Positions 1 through 9,863 are shown, numbered from the stretch's first letter. The stretch is 64,000 nt of DNA from Undibacterium sp. Jales W-56 (GCF_025548535.1 NZ_JAJLQW010000001.1:744001-808000); one strand, 5' to 3'. The notes: a model not told the origin generated them from the letters alone. Made by a program: numbers and translations.

Positions 1-2021
1 ACCGTCGAGACAAATTCACTTTTCAGTTTTTCTATGCGTTTTTGCTCTGACAGATCATGCAAAATCAGGACCAATAAATTTTGCGTCCCCAATTCTACTT
101 TGGCCAAAGCCAGTTCAAGAGGGAAGTCGATATTGCCGCGCTTTCTGCCAGTGACCTCGATGCGTATAGGTATACCATGATGCACAAACTCATCAGAAAA
201 ATAACTTTGCAGATAGGCGTTCGAGGTTGCGTCAGGAAATAAGTCCCTGATATTGCGACCAAACAGAGTGCCAGGGGGGTAGGCAAATAATGCCTCAGCC
301 GATTGATTTGCCGAGGCAATAAATCCACGCATATCCGTAGTCACAATACCTTCGGCGGCATTCGACAGGATTGCACTCAAACGCTCTTCGCTGTCATGCA
401 ACTGGCTGGTCCGTTGCGCAACCAGTATTTCTACATTAAAGGTATGCGCTGTTGCGACCAGCAGATAAATACCCAGCAAACCGGAAAACATCAAGCCGCC
501 TATCATCGTGGACCAGGTGATCCAGGAGACATGACTATCCCAATAATTACGTGATGGCTGTGCCAGAAACGCATATTGCCGGCCACCGAAATCAATCGTC
601 GATTGGAACAAGAATTTCAAATTGATTTCAGAAATCGTGTCGTAAAAAATACCATTCACTCCAGGATAAGAGAGGTCGTAAAACTTCAGCAGGAAGAGTT
701 TTTTTTCTTCAGGAGCGAGCAGGTCGGCGACCATGTTTTTGATGCTGACGACACTGACGGCCGAACCTTTAAATGCGCGCTCACGATCTTCCCTGGTTGT
801 CAGCGCCTTGCCTTGTGCATAGATGGGGGCGAATAACATAACGGACGAATGAGAGTCTTTTTCACTGATCAATGCGATCGGATTAGTGGCTGCCATACTG
901 CCGCTATCGCGCGCTTCTTCGATGGCATTGCGGCTGACGGGGCTGGTGCCCAGGTCATAACCAAAATAGGGTAAAGTGCCGGCAAATGGCTCAATGAAGG
1001 TAACCGGAAAATATTCCTGGTAATTCCTGGCTCTGACGAATTCATCTGAAGGATTTTTTTCAGTGATCTGGAAATGGATAAATCCTTCCTGCAATACCGC
1101 TTCTTCAAACCTTTGCCTATCTTCATGTGCCACTCTCGGAATCCACAGTAAAGCAGAAATCGCCTTATGTGTTTGTAAGGTATGTTCAGTAAAGACATTG
1201 AAATCAGTGCGCGTCACATTCTTGGATGCGGCAAAAAATCGCTCAATATTCTTGACAGTATCCGCATGTACATCAAGTTTGTTTTGCAAGCTCTGACTCA
1301 GGCGCGCTGCTTCGAGGCGGAACTCAAGGTGCTGTTTTTGTTCTTCTCGTTGTCGAATAAAAACAAACGCGATAAAAACAGTCAATAAACAAATCACCAA
1401 GGGCAGCATCACGCTGTGACGGCGTGAGAGCCAGATTTTACGTGGCCTGGCCAGCAGGATCAGTACGATAGGGGTAATGGTGAGCTCGCCCAAAGTGTCG
1501 CCTGTCCACCAGGTGAGCCAATTGCCGAGAATTTGCTCCGATGAGATCACATCAAGGTGATACAGGGCAGAAATGCCAATAGTGGAACTGATCAGGCAGC
1601 CGGCTAAACCGCCCCAGATAAAAAAACGGAAGATATCGCGATCTATATCTAGTGCCAGATTATTCCGGAGTTTAGCGCGGATGACATAGGTACTGGCATA
1701 CGCTTGCAGACTGGCTCCGCTAGCCAGCAATAAGGGTAATCCGATGCAAGAGACATAGAATGGATTGCCACTCTCTAATCCGATAGAAAAATTAACCAGG
1801 AAGGAACCTAGAAACACACCGGGCAGCAGCCGGTAGCCTTGCGTCAATACGATGCCTAATGCCAGTCCCGCCGGCGGATACACGGCAATCGCATAACCGG
1901 GAGGTATTGCGAGCAGTAAAGACAATCTTCCCAGCAAGGCGTAAGCAATAGCCAAGGTCAGTACTTGAACAATCAAATTTGACTTGAAACTATGGCGAAT
2001 GCGCTGAGCTAAAGCGGGCAT
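1..2021 (-). CDS. MASE1-CHASE-PAS sensor histidine kinase (C-terminus beyond window)
   Basis: Membrane-bound sensor kinase read on the minus strand with no stop before the window edge, so only the first 673 codons are present. The start is ATG at 2021 with AAGGA about 15 nt upstream. Residues 1 to about 210 form a MASE1 multi-helix membrane domain (it contains WWTGDTLGELTITP). After a further helix comes a periplasmic CHASE domain (about 225-455, with FVRARNYQEYFPVTFIEP), a membrane helix near 505-525 and a PAS domain (about 550-650). The last visible residues, EKLKSEFVSTV, are the usual beginning of a HisKA dimerisation helix, so a kinase is favoured over a GGDEF output. The kinase core and any receiver domain lie outside. 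The ligand is unknown. The gene runs the same way as the ATPase gene upstream of it, 62 bases away. Confidence 0.85.
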   Translation of the reverse strand, partial: MPALAQRIRHSFKSNLIVQVLTLAIAYALLGRLSLLLAIPPGYAIAVYPPAGLALGIVLTQGYRLLPGVFLGSFLVNFSIGLESGNPFYVSCIGLPLLLASGASLQAYASTYVIRAKLRNNLALDIDRDIFRFFIWGGLAGCLISSTIGISALYHLDVISSEQILGNWLTWWTGDTLGELTITPIVLILLARPRKIWLSRRHSVMLPLVICLLTVFIAFVFIRQREEQKQHLEFRLEAARLSQSLQNKLDVHADTVKNIERFFAASKNVTRTDFNVFTEHTLQTHKAISALLWIPRVAHEDRQRFEEAVLQEGFIHFQITEKNPSDEFVRARNYQEYFPVTFIEPFAGTLPYFGYDLGTSPVSRNAIEEARDSGSMAATNPIALISEKDSHSSVMLFAPIYAQGKALTTREDRERAFKGSAVSVVSIKNMVADLLAPEEKKLFLLKFYDLSYPGVNGIFYDTISEINLKFLFQSTIDFGGRQYAFLAQPSRNYWDSHVSWITWSTMIGGLMFSGLLGIYLLVATAHTFNVEILVAQRTSQLHDSEERLSAILSNAAEGIVTTDMRGFIASANQSAEALFAYPPGTLFGRNIRDLFPDATSNAYLQSYFSDEFVHHGIPIRIEVTGRKRGNIDFPLELALAKVELGTQNLLVLILHDLSEQKRIEKLKSEFVST

Positions 2022-2083
2022 TAAGAGTCCTTAAAGATCCTGAGCGGTTCGGATATCCATGAAATAGGCGGAGCAAGCGACGA

Positions 2084-3865
2084 TTACACCAGCGACGAGG
2101 TTACTTTGAGCACCTCGTCCGCGGTAGTCAGTCCCTCGATGATTTTATATGCACCGGCGATACGCAAGGGCTTCATCTGGTCGGAAATACTCTGCGCTCT
2201 GAGTGCATGGATATCCGATTCAGGGCGAATTAATTGACTGAACGATTGCGTTACCGTCAGCAATTCATATAAACCTGTTCTGCCTTTATAGCCCGTCAAG
2301 CGGCATTCGGGGCAGCCGACCGGACGATAAACGGTCGCAGGTTTAGGAATACCCCATTCTTCGGTCAGGCTCTTCCATATGGCATCCGGCATGTCGCCAT
2401 CGGCAGATTTACAATGTCGGCACAGAGTCCTGACCAGACGTTGCGCCAGAATGCCGATCATGGTTGCTTCTAGCAGGTAGTAGGGCACACCCAGTTCCAG
2501 CAGACGCATAATCGCGGATGGCGCATCGTTGGTATGCAAAGTAGAGAGTACCAGGTGACCAGTCAGGGCGGCCTGAATTGCCATCTCGGCCGTTTCCAGG
2601 TCACGTATCTCACCGACCATGATGATGTCGGGATCTTGCCGCATCAGGGCGCGCACGCCATCGGCAAAATTCAGGTCTATCGATGTCTGCACCTGCATTT
2701 GGTTGAATGCAGGTTCCACCATTTCGATCGGATCTTCGACCGTGCAGACATTGACATCGGAGGTCGCTAATGCCTTGAGTGTGGTGTACAGCGTGGTGGT
2801 TTTGCCCGAGCCGGTTGGTCCGGTGACCAGGATAATTCCATGCGGCTTACCGGTCAGTTGATCCCAGCGCATCGCATCGAGCGGCGGGAAGCCGAGTTCC
2901 GGTAAGGTTTTTACGACGACTTCCGGGTCGAAAATACGCATCACCACTTTTTCGCCAAAAGCGGTCGGCAAGGTTGAGAGACGCAACTCAACTTCCTGCC
3001 CATCCGCCGTGCGCGTTTTGATACGGCCGTCTTGCGGACGACGTTTTTCAATCACGTCCATCCGGCCCAGTAACTTGATACGCGCAGTCATCGCGATCAT
3101 GACGGTTGCCGGCACTTGATAAACCTGATGCAAGACACCGTCGATCCGGAAACGGATTACGGCCAATTCGCGTTTCGGTTCCAGATGAATATCCGATGCA
3201 CGTTGGTCAAACGCGAATTGCCATAACCAGTCAACGATATTGATGATGTGCTGATCATTCGCATCGACTTGCTTGTTGGCTTTGCCTAATTCAACTAACT
3301 GCTCAAAATTATTGCGTAAGGCAGCATCGTTATTGCTCGCTTTTTTTGCATCCTTGATTGATTTCGCCAATGAAAAAAACTGTGCGATGTATTGCGAGAT
3401 ATCCAGCGGATTGGCCAGCACCAGGCGGATTTCCTTACGGGTGATCTTGGCAATCTCAGCCTGCCATTCGGTATTGAACGGGTCGGTCGTCGCAATCGTC
3501 ACGCTATCCTGGGTAGATTCTACCGGCAGGATATTGAAGCGGGTCGCATAGGTCGATGACATCACATCCGAGACCCGGGTGAAATCAATTTTTAAAGGAT
3601 CAATCCGGTAAAACGGGAGCTTGACCTTATGCGCGGTCCACTCGGTCAGCCAGTCCAGGGTTAATTGCTGATGCGGTAGCTTCGCCGAGTGTAACTTCAC
3701 TTGCGCCAATGCAGTCAGCGTATGCATGGCTGCCGGACCGTTCCGCAGAATCGCCTGCGCATTATTGAATTCAGCCTTTGCATTTTCCTTGAGGATGATG
3801 CCGTCAGCCATCAGCCAGGTGAAAATTTGCTGCATGTTCAAAGTTTGATGTGCCGATTTAGTCAT
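2084..3865 (-). CDS. GspE/PilB-family secretion or pilus assembly ATPase
   Basis: Hexameric ATPase family that drives type II secretion or type IV pilus assembly from the cytoplasmic face of the inner membrane. About 593 residues from ATG 3865; a TTG three codons earlier (3874) is also possible, but ATG 3865 has GAG at a better distance. An N-terminal T2SSE_N-like domain (about 85-175) is followed by the ATPase core with Walker A GPTGSGKTTT (about residue 350), Asp box DPDIIMVGEIRD, His box HLVLSTLHTNDAPSA, and two CxxC pairs (CRHC, CPEC) that form the zinc knuckle typical of GspE/PilB. No other secretin, pilin or platform gene is adjacent, so it is an orphan copy whose machine cannot be named. 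It starts 22 bases after the stop of the upstream methyltransferase-fold gene, suggesting co-transcription. Confidence 0.9.
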   Translation of the reverse strand: MTKSAHQTLNMQQIFTWLMADGIILKENAKAEFNNAQAILRNGPAAMHTLTALAQVKLHSAKLPHQQLTLDWLTEWTAHKVKLPFYRIDPLKIDFTRVSDVMSSTYATRFNILPVESTQDSVTIATTDPFNTEWQAEIAKITRKEIRLVLANPLDISQYIAQFFSLAKSIKDAKKASNNDAALRNNFEQLVELGKANKQVDANDQHIINIVDWLWQFAFDQRASDIHLEPKRELAVIRFRIDGVLHQVYQVPATVMIAMTARIKLLGRMDVIEKRRPQDGRIKTRTADGQEVELRLSTLPTAFGEKVVMRIFDPEVVVKTLPELGFPPLDAMRWDQLTGKPHGIILVTGPTGSGKTTTLYTTLKALATSDVNVCTVEDPIEMVEPAFNQMQVQTSIDLNFADGVRALMRQDPDIIMVGEIRDLETAEMAIQAALTGHLVLSTLHTNDAPSAIMRLLELGVPYYLLEATMIGILAQRLVRTLCRHCKSADGDMPDAIWKSLTEEWGIPKPATVYRPVGCPECRLTGYKGRTGLYELLTVTQSFSQLIRPESDIHALRAQSISDQMKPLRIAGAYKIIEGLTTADEVLKVTSSLV

Positions 3866-3887
3866 ATCGCTCAATTCAGAAAAAAAT

Positions 3888-4706
3888 TCATGCAGGATCC
3901 GCGGCTGCCTGGAGACCCTTGACCCAGGATTTGGCTGGCAACTTGCTCAGCGCTTTGATACTGTCGGCGCGCTGCGATAAAACGCTGAAGTCGGGTTTGA
4001 CCGTTGTCTTCAATGCGATCGCCACCACATTGCCGTCATGGACTTGCGGCAGGCACAGCACCTGACCGAATGCATAACGCAGGGCTTTTAAATTCCTGGC
4101 ATAGCTGGGATGGTCGCCAAATAAATTCACTGTCAGCACGCCATCCGGTGTCAGGCAGGCGGCGCAAGCCGCATAGAATTCAGCACTGTCGAGCACCGGG
4201 CCGCGCGCTGTTGCATCATACAAATCGACTTGCAAGACATCGAAGCGCTCAAGATTGGCCGGATCATTGACGAACTCCAGGGCATCCATTTCGATCACCT
4301 GCAGTCGATCATCGTTCGCCGGGAGTTTGAACATACTCTCGCAAATCGCAATCACCGCTGGATTCAGATCGACCGCCGTCACTTTGACGTGCTCAAACTG
4401 GCGATAACAAAACTTGGTCAGCGCGCCGGTTCCCAGGCCTAGCTGCACAATATGGCGCGGTTCGTTGATGAACAGCATCCACGCCATCATTTGCTGCGCG
4501 TATTCGAGTTCTATCCAATCGGGTTTGCGCATGCGCATCGCACCCTGTACCCACTCGGTGCCAAAGTGCAGATAACGTACGCCGTCGAGTTCGGACAGGG
4601 TGATGGGGGCAAACTTGGGTTTGCGGGCAGCCTTGGCGGTCGCTGCAGCTCTGGGGCCTGAGCGATGGTTGGCTTCGGCTTCTATGGATTTTCTTTTGAT
4701 CAGCAT
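3888..4706 (-). CDS. spermidine synthase-like SAM-binding-fold protein
   Basis: A 272-residue protein with the Rossmann fold of spermidine synthases. The nucleotide-binding motif is VQLGLGTGALTKF (about residues 97-109), followed by VTAVDLNPAV with an acidic residue at the end of strand 2, then DALEFV and DVLQVDLYDAT. The first 40 residues are Lys/Arg/Ala-rich and look disordered. A full N-terminal beta-domain of classical SpeE is lacking, so true aminopropyltransferase activity is uncertain and it may be a relative of unknown substrate. It lies directly upstream of the GspE-like gene on the same strand. The exact start is uncertain; no strong ribosome-binding site precedes ATG 4706. Confidence 0.75.
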   Translation of the reverse strand: MLIKRKSIEAEANHRSGPRAAATAKAARKPKFAPITLSELDGVRYLHFGTEWVQGAMRMRKPDWIELEYAQQMMAWMLFINEPRHIVQLGLGTGALTKFCYRQFEHVKVTAVDLNPAVIAICESMFKLPANDDRLQVIEMDALEFVNDPANLERFDVLQVDLYDATARGPVLDSAEFYAACAACLTPDGVLTVNLFGDHPSYARNLKALRYAFGQVLCLPQVHDGNVVAIALKTTVKPDFSVLSQRADSIKALSKLPAKSWVKGLQAAADPA

Positions 4707-4988
4707 CTTTGCATTTTACCCAGTACAGATGGAAAAATAGTGAATTCTTCGCCGGTCTGTTAAAAAAATCGTCGCTTAGGCTAGCTATCATCAGCCGCTT
4801 TTGTAAAAAAACCCCGTATGTCACCATAGTGCTTCTCTGGAAACCGTGGCAATTCATGGCGAGATGGTGCACAGCCGCATCGGAATAATCCGGGTAATTG
4901 GAACCTTTTGTGACGAATATTATCGTATGCTAGATTTCGCTTTGGCTACCCGCCGATTTTTTGACTCTTCCCCAAAAAGGACAATGCT

Positions 4989-7037
4989 GTGAAACGACAT
5001 CTTGTAAGTGCACTGACCTTAAGCTTGCTCGCCGGTTTCGCCTCTGCTGCCGACGTCCCTAAAGCAACACAAACCGGACCGATCTCAGGGATCGATATCG
5101 GTTACATTGAGCCGGCAGTCCGTGCGCAAGACGATTTCTTTACGCACTTGAATGGCAAATGGCTTAAAACCACCGAGATACCTGCAGACAAATCGAGCTG
5201 GGGTGCGTTTGCCAAATTACGCGATGACACATTGCCGCAACTCAAGGGTTTGATTGAAGCCGCTCAGCAAGACAGCAAGAAAAAAGCGGGCTCGGATGAA
5301 CAAAAGATCGGCGATTTTTATAGCAGTTACATGGATGAAAAAAAGCTGGAATCGCTGAGCTATAAGCCCTTAGCCGGTGAGCTGCAAGCGATACGTGCAA
5401 TCAAGGATAAAAAAGCCATCCCAGCCCTGATCGCACACATGAACCAGATCGGTGTCGCGGCGCCTTATGCGATGTATGTCGGACAAGACGCCAGGGAATC
5501 GACTAAATACGCCGCCTACGTGACCCAAGGTGGCTTGGGCTTGCCTGACCGCGATTACTATCTGAAAAAAGATGACGTTAAACTGGCAGAGATTCGCGCA
5601 AAATACGAAAAACACATAGAAAAAATCCTCAGCCTGGTCGGTGAAAAAGACGCTGCCAGTCATGCCAAAGCGATCCTGGCATTGGAAACAGCGATCGCCG
5701 AAGTCCAGTGGACCAAGGTAGAGAACCGCGATCCGGTCAAGCGTTATAACAAGCTGGCGATTACGCAACTCGATAGCATCGCGCCAGGCTATGACTGGAA
5801 AACCGCATTGTCTTCGGCAGGCATCGCCAACAAAGTGGATTATGTGATCGTCAATCAGCCAAGCTATATCACCGGCTTCAATCAGGTACTCGATAAAACC
5901 GATCTGGCAACCTGGAAAGCGTATTTTGAATGGCAATTATTGCGTAGCTACTCAGAATATTTATCCCACGAGTTTGTTGATGCGGATTTTGCGTTTTATG
6001 GCACCGCGATTACCGGTGTCACCGAAATGCGCCCGCGCTGGAAACGCGCTGTCGCCTCGGTTGAAGGGGCGCTCGGCGAAGCTGTAGGTAAACAATATGT
6101 AGCGCAGTATTTCCCTTCAGAGCGTAAAGCACGCATGGAGCAATTGGTAAAAAATTTGCTGGCAGCGTATAAGCAAAGCATCGATACCCTGGACTGGATG
6201 AGTCCGGAAACCAAAAAGGAAGCGCAAGCCAAACTCGCTAAGTTCACGCCAAAAATTGCTTATCCGAATAAATGGCGCGATTATTCTGCACTGACCGTCG
6301 TTGCCGGCGATCTGGTCGGTAACGTCATGCGTGTCAGCAGCTTCAGCTACAACCGCCGCATCAATCAACTTGGCAAGCCGATAGACAGGGAAGAGTGGGG
6401 CATGACGCCACAGACGGTGAATGCGTATTACAGCTCCACCATGAATGAAATCGTCTTCCCGGCATCAATTTTGCAGCCGCCATTCTTTAACATGCGGGCC
6501 GACGATGCCGTTAATTACGGCGCGATTGGCGCAGTCATCGGCCATGAGATCAGCCACGGCTTTGATGATAAAGGCAGTCAGTCAGACGGTGACGGTAATC
6601 TGCGTGATTGGTGGACCAGGGACGACCGTAAAAACTTTTTGGCCAAGACCGACATGCTGGTTGCTCAATACAATAGCTACAGCCCGCTACCTGGCTATAA
6701 CGTCAATGGTCAACTGACGCTCGGTGAGAATATTGCGGACAACTCAGGCGTTGCCATCGCATTTAAAGCCTATAAATTATCGCTGAACGGTAAAGAAGCG
6801 CCGGTCATCGATGGACTGACAGGCGATCAGCGTTTTTACATGGGCTTTGCCCAGGTATGGCGTAGCAAAATGCGCGATGCCCAGCAGATTGTACAAGTCA
6901 AAACAGATCCGCATTCACCAGGTCAATTCCGCGCCAATGGCACGATGGTCAATCAGCCTGGATTCTATGAGGCATTTGGCGTGAAAGAAGGCGACAAGAT
7001 GTACCTGGCACCGGAAAAACGCGTGATTATCTGGTAA
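4989..7037 (+). CDS. secreted M13-family (PepO/neprilysin-like) zinc metallopeptidase
   Basis: An endopeptidase of family M13 that cleaves small peptides, exported through an N-terminal signal peptide (about residues 1-20, ending ASA). It has 682 residues, the usual length of bacterial PepO-type enzymes. The substrate-binding NAYY motif is followed by the zinc site HEISH (about residues 518-522), and the third zinc ligand sits in GENIADNSG (about residue 579). The C-terminus ends ...VIIW, as in the family. The start is GTG at 4989, preceded by AAAAAGGA at 8 nt; the ATG just upstream runs straight into a stop. It is a single-gene unit with a hairpin terminator downstream at 7123. Confidence 0.93.
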   Translation: MKRHLVSALTLSLLAGFASAADVPKATQTGPISGIDIGYIEPAVRAQDDFFTHLNGKWLKTTEIPADKSSWGAFAKLRDDTLPQLKGLIEAAQQDSKKKAGSDEQKIGDFYSSYMDEKKLESLSYKPLAGELQAIRAIKDKKAIPALIAHMNQIGVAAPYAMYVGQDARESTKYAAYVTQGGLGLPDRDYYLKKDDVKLAEIRAKYEKHIEKILSLVGEKDAASHAKAILALETAIAEVQWTKVENRDPVKRYNKLAITQLDSIAPGYDWKTALSSAGIANKVDYVIVNQPSYITGFNQVLDKTDLATWKAYFEWQLLRSYSEYLSHEFVDADFAFYGTAITGVTEMRPRWKRAVASVEGALGEAVGKQYVAQYFPSERKARMEQLVKNLLAAYKQSIDTLDWMSPETKKEAQAKLAKFTPKIAYPNKWRDYSALTVVAGDLVGNVMRVSSFSYNRRINQLGKPIDREEWGMTPQTVNAYYSSTMNEIVFPASILQPPFFNMRADDAVNYGAIGAVIGHEISHGFDDKGSQSDGDGNLRDWWTRDDRKNFLAKTDMLVAQYNSYSPLPGYNVNGQLTLGENIADNSGVAIAFKAYKLSLNGKEAPVIDGLTGDQRFYMGFAQVWRSKMRDAQQIVQVKTDPHSPGQFRANGTMVNQPGFYEAFGVKEGDKMYLAPEKRVIIW

Positions 7038-7122
7038 GCAATCAGGATAGTGTCCATCCAATACCGGGCCGGGAGCCAGGTGCTTTTCAGCTAAGAACAA
7101 AAAAGAACAAAAGTATTGTTTT

Positions 7123-7156
7123 GTCATTCCTGCCTTGGCAGGAATGACATTTTTTT
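7123..7156 (+). terminator. rho-independent terminator, also a minimal copy of a dispersed repeat
   Basis: A perfect 12-bp inverted repeat (GTCATTCCTGCC and GGCAGGAATGAC, 2-nt centre) at 7123-7148 is followed by ATTTTTTT. It lies 86 bases after the peptidase stop. The same GTCATTCC motif begins the longer repeat at 29161, so this hairpin is probably a minimal member of that family. Confidence 0.75.
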
Positions 7157-7249
7157 GAGTTGAAAATTTAGCCGAATTTAAAAGCCGGTGCGGACAATTT
7201 AGCCTTCAGCGAAATGACTGTCGCCGCCGGAAAGAAATTACTGCGGATC

Positions 7250-8152
7250 TCAAACCCGGCGACGAACAACGCCAAGTAAGGCGAGTCCGAATCCCAGTAT
7301 TGCAAGCGTGCTAGGTTCGGGTACGACATGACCATTCGATCCGCCTGTTCCTCCCGATCCGATGTCTACGCCTTGGTCGAAACCGCCGCTGCTTCCATTG
7401 CAACCAGTGATCGAAATACTGTCCTGAATAAGCGTTACCTGCGTGGTTGCTGACAGGAGCCGTCCGCAATTCATTGTCAGATTACCGTCGCTGCTGATCA
7501 GGTCGTGCGCAAGGACATTGCCGGCGAAAGTCGTTCCGTTGATGGTAGCCGCGCTGTGGACATTCCAATATACTCCGACATTCGCACCGTTGCCGACATT
7601 TTGCACCAAGACGTTTGATGTGGTCGAGGTAATCAGTGTGCTCGGAAACTGGAAGACCCACACCGCATTATTGTTTCCCCCTCCGTCTAGAATAAGGTTT
7701 CCCGTCAGATTCACGAGGGCTGCGGGAATCGTATAAGTTCCGGGTAGAAAAACGCCGCCATGAAGAGCTTGCCAAGCGTCAAAATTCCCACCTGTAACAG
7801 TAGTCCCGACTCCAAAGGCAGAAAGCGTAATGATCGCTGCGTCAAGATCCAATTGCGCCTGCTGCGCCGTAGCGGTATTTGCTTGTAGCGATCCCGACGT
7901 GAAAATGTACCCGCCGCCGACCGAGGCGTTTGGTGCTGATCCCAGGTTCCCGCCGATGATGCTGACAGGGACATTCGTCACCCCACTGGCGCCCAGAACA
8001 GCAAAGCTCGCTAAATCAGGGCCGAGTATCGGCGTTGCTATTGCTGGCGAAGCGCAGCAAATTGCTCCTGCCAAACTCCATGCCAGCCGGCCCGACCTTA
8101 GCAATGAACGCATGCTAGGAATATTTTTTGGATTGTCGGATCTGAATCTCAT
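7250..8152 (-). CDS. ice-binding (DUF3494) protein with PEP-CTERM anchor
   Basis: A predicted exported ice-binding-like protein of 300 residues. The start at 8152 (MRFRSDN) is chosen over an in-frame codon at 8182 because AAGGA lies 8 nt before it. A signal peptide covers about residues 1-40, ending near SPAIATP. The body (about 45-240) shows the DUF3494 pattern: LGPDLASFAVLGASGVTN, then LDLDAAI, GGVFLPGTYTIP, DGGGNNNAVWVFQ and WNVHSAATINGTTFAGNVLA. This is the beta-solenoid seen in ice-binding proteins of cold-adapted microbes. The C-terminus is a PEP-CTERM signal: VPEPST, a hydrophobic helix, then RRR, meaning sorting by an exosortase encoded elsewhere. Ice binding itself is inferred from the family; some members are only adhesins. 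Confidence 0.85.
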   Translation of the reverse strand: MRFRSDNPKNIPSMRSLLRSGRLAWSLAGAICCASPAIATPILGPDLASFAVLGASGVTNVPVSIIGGNLGSAPNASVGGGYIFTSGSLQANTATAQQAQLDLDAAIITLSAFGVGTTVTGGNFDAWQALHGGVFLPGTYTIPAALVNLTGNLILDGGGNNNAVWVFQFPSTLITSTTSNVLVQNVGNGANVGVYWNVHSAATINGTTFAGNVLAHDLISSDGNLTMNCGRLLSATTQVTLIQDSISITGCNGSSGGFDQGVDIGSGGTGGSNGHVVPEPSTLAILGFGLALLGVVRRRV

Positions 8153-8529
8153 GATTGTTTCCTTAAAAAATGGGAGCTTCACAAGTCATGAGGTACTCTC
8201 CTGACTATATAAGCACGATTCGTTCCATTTATTTTCCCTTTATTTATCAATGGCTTATATAAATTCTATTGAAATAATTATAAAAATGTAAAATTTATCG
8301 ACATAAAACAAGAACAGATAATCGCACTTGCTAAAGAATTTTCTCTTTCTGGCAATGTGCAATGGGCTGGCGACGCTGCCTTTATGCGAATATGCGCTTT
8401 AGTACGCGCATTTGTGAGAACAGCATCGTTGCGTGACACTAATTGCGTCGTCGGCGTAGATTCTGGCGGGGGATATTGCACTCATTCTTCTCTGTAACTA
8501 CTGAGGCACCGTGTTATTCCCGGTAATGA
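8153..8529. other. intergenic region upstream of the ice-binding gene
   Basis: An AT-rich stretch (about 8210-8300) presumably holds the promoter of the ice-binding gene. From 8302 to 8499 there is an open plus-strand frame without any usable start codon, ending TAA, that could be a decayed gene fragment. No stable hairpin or repeat was recognised. Confidence 0.4.
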
Positions 8530-9030
8530 TCAGTTTCGGCGGAACTCTTTCAATGCCAGCCAGGCGTTCAATTTTTCACTGTATGGCAGTGTGTGGGCAG
8601 GACTGCTCGATGGTAGTTTGATGATTCGATAACGGTTCGCGTGCTCCTGCAAGGTCTTTAATCCTAGCCGCGCAGCAGTGCCGCCATTGAATGCGATGGT
8701 GGTCAGGCGGGGAAGATCGAATAATAGCCCGACGAGATCGTTATTGGCCTGGTCTCGGATGTTGCTATCAAGACTGCCGTCACGTCGGGCCTCGGCAATC
8801 ACATCCCATAAGCCGACTCCGTTTTTCAGTAAGGCCTGGAGCCGCTCCGGATAGTCCAATGAGGGTAAATCAACGTCGATGACCTCGGACATCAATTGCC
8901 AAAATCGATTTTGCCTATGGCCGTAATATTGACTCTGCGCGAGCGATGCGTCGCCGGGCAAACTACCCAATACCAGCAAACGAACATGTTCATCGACAAC
9001 CGAATCGAAGCTTCGTTTTCGCATCATCAT
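8530..9030 (-). CDS. DNA-deoxyinosine (hypoxanthine) glycosylase, UDG family 6
   Basis: A base-excision repair enzyme of 166 residues in the uracil-DNA glycosylase superfamily. The first motif is LVLGSLPGDASLAQSQYYGHRQ (given here as LGSLPGDASL then YYGHRQNRFW), which lacks the catalytic Asp/Asn of families 1-5 at the usual place and fits family 6 enzymes that remove hypoxanthine from deaminated adenine. The second motif is LPSSSPAH (about residues 140-147). Length and architecture are typical. The neighbours are unrelated; the gene appears monocistronic and convergent with nothing. The start could be any of three consecutive Met codons at 9030-9022. Confidence 0.82.
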   Translation of the reverse strand: MMMRKRSFDSVVDEHVRLLVLGSLPGDASLAQSQYYGHRQNRFWQLMSEVIDVDLPSLDYPERLQALLKNGVGLWDVIAEARRDGSLDSNIRDQANNDLVGLLFDLPRLTTIAFNGGTAARLGLKTLQEHANRYRIIKLPSSSPAHTLPYSEKLNAWLALKEFRRN

Positions 9031-9389
9031 GAGAATTCCGGTGTTAACCGCCCGTCAACGACGGCCTCGTTCCTGATGCGTTGAAGTGGCACAGTAATCG
9101 AGGAGTGCGAGCCTGTTTTTAACATTTCTGGGGTCGAAAAATGGATATACGGATAGGTAACAGGCACAGAGATAACAAGATGAAATTTTATCTCAGAGCT
9201 GTCAAATTGCGTATCCAAGCAAGATCGGTGAGTGTTTCGGTTCATCTATGACGGGAAGCAAACCGGGTAAGTCGGCAGAGAGTTTCATTTTTATAAAAGC
9301 GTTCGTTTTGTTAAGAACAATTTGTGGATTAGAATCATCAGATAACAATAGTTTATTACAACAGTTCATTAAGACAGAGGAGACCAGCC
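9031..9389. other. divergent intergenic region
   Basis: This 359-base region separates the glycosylase (minus) from the Mpo1-like gene (plus). It contains only short overlapping frames with no coding character. Promoters for both genes are expected here, but I see no convincing box, repeat or RNA structure apart from AGAGGAGA just before 9390. Confidence 0.4.
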
Positions 9390-9863
9390 ATGAGCAAATC
9401 CACCAATCATACCGGGGCAGAGCAGCGTGCTGCTAGCCGCACGGTTGATCAGCTATTGGAAAAATACGCCGAAAGCCATCGCAATCCTACCAATGAATAT
9501 ATCCACTTTGTCTGCGTGCCTGCAATCATGTGGACGGTATTGGGGCTGATCTGGGCGCTGCATCCTGTGCTTGCGATTGGTGCTGCTTTGCTGGCGCTGA
9601 TTTATTATGTGTCCCTATCGGTTCCGCTGGCGATCGGCATGAGCCTGATGGCGGCGCTGATGCTGGGCCTACTTTATGTTTTGCCAGCAACTTGGGTGTT
9701 GCCGTTGTCGATAGGCGTATTTGTGGTGGCGTGGATATTCCAGTTTATCGGCCATAAGATAGAAGGTAAAAAACCGTCTTTCTTCGATGATTTGCGGTTT
9801 TTGCTGATCGGCCCTTTGTTCGTGCTCGGATTTTTATATCGCAGGCTGAAAATTTCGTATTAA
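9390..9863 (+). CDS. Mpo1-like / DUF962 membrane protein
   Basis: A 157-residue integral membrane protein of the DUF962 (YGL010w/Mpo1) family. The family hallmark NEYIHFVCVPAI (His near residue 38) sits at the start of the first membrane helix, and FIGHKIEGKKPSFFDD carries the second conserved His, as in yeast Mpo1, an Fe-dependent dioxygenase that oxidises 2-hydroxy fatty acids. Four or five helices lie between about residues 35 and 150. Bacterial members have not all been tested, so enzyme activity is inferred only. The start ATG 9390 has a strong AGAGGAGA at 9 nt. Confidence 0.8.
   Translation: MSKSTNHTGAEQRAASRTVDQLLEKYAESHRNPTNEYIHFVCVPAIMWTVLGLIWALHPVLAIGAALLALIYYVSLSVPLAIGMSLMAALMLGLLYVLPATWVLPLSIGVFVVAWIFQFIGHKIEGKKPSFFDDLRFLLIGPLFVLGFLYRRLKISY

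Noticed and set aside
8302..8499. Plus-strand frame between the ice-binding and glycosylase genes
   Set aside because: Looks mildly coding but has no ATG, GTG or TTG near its beginning; at most a decayed fragment.
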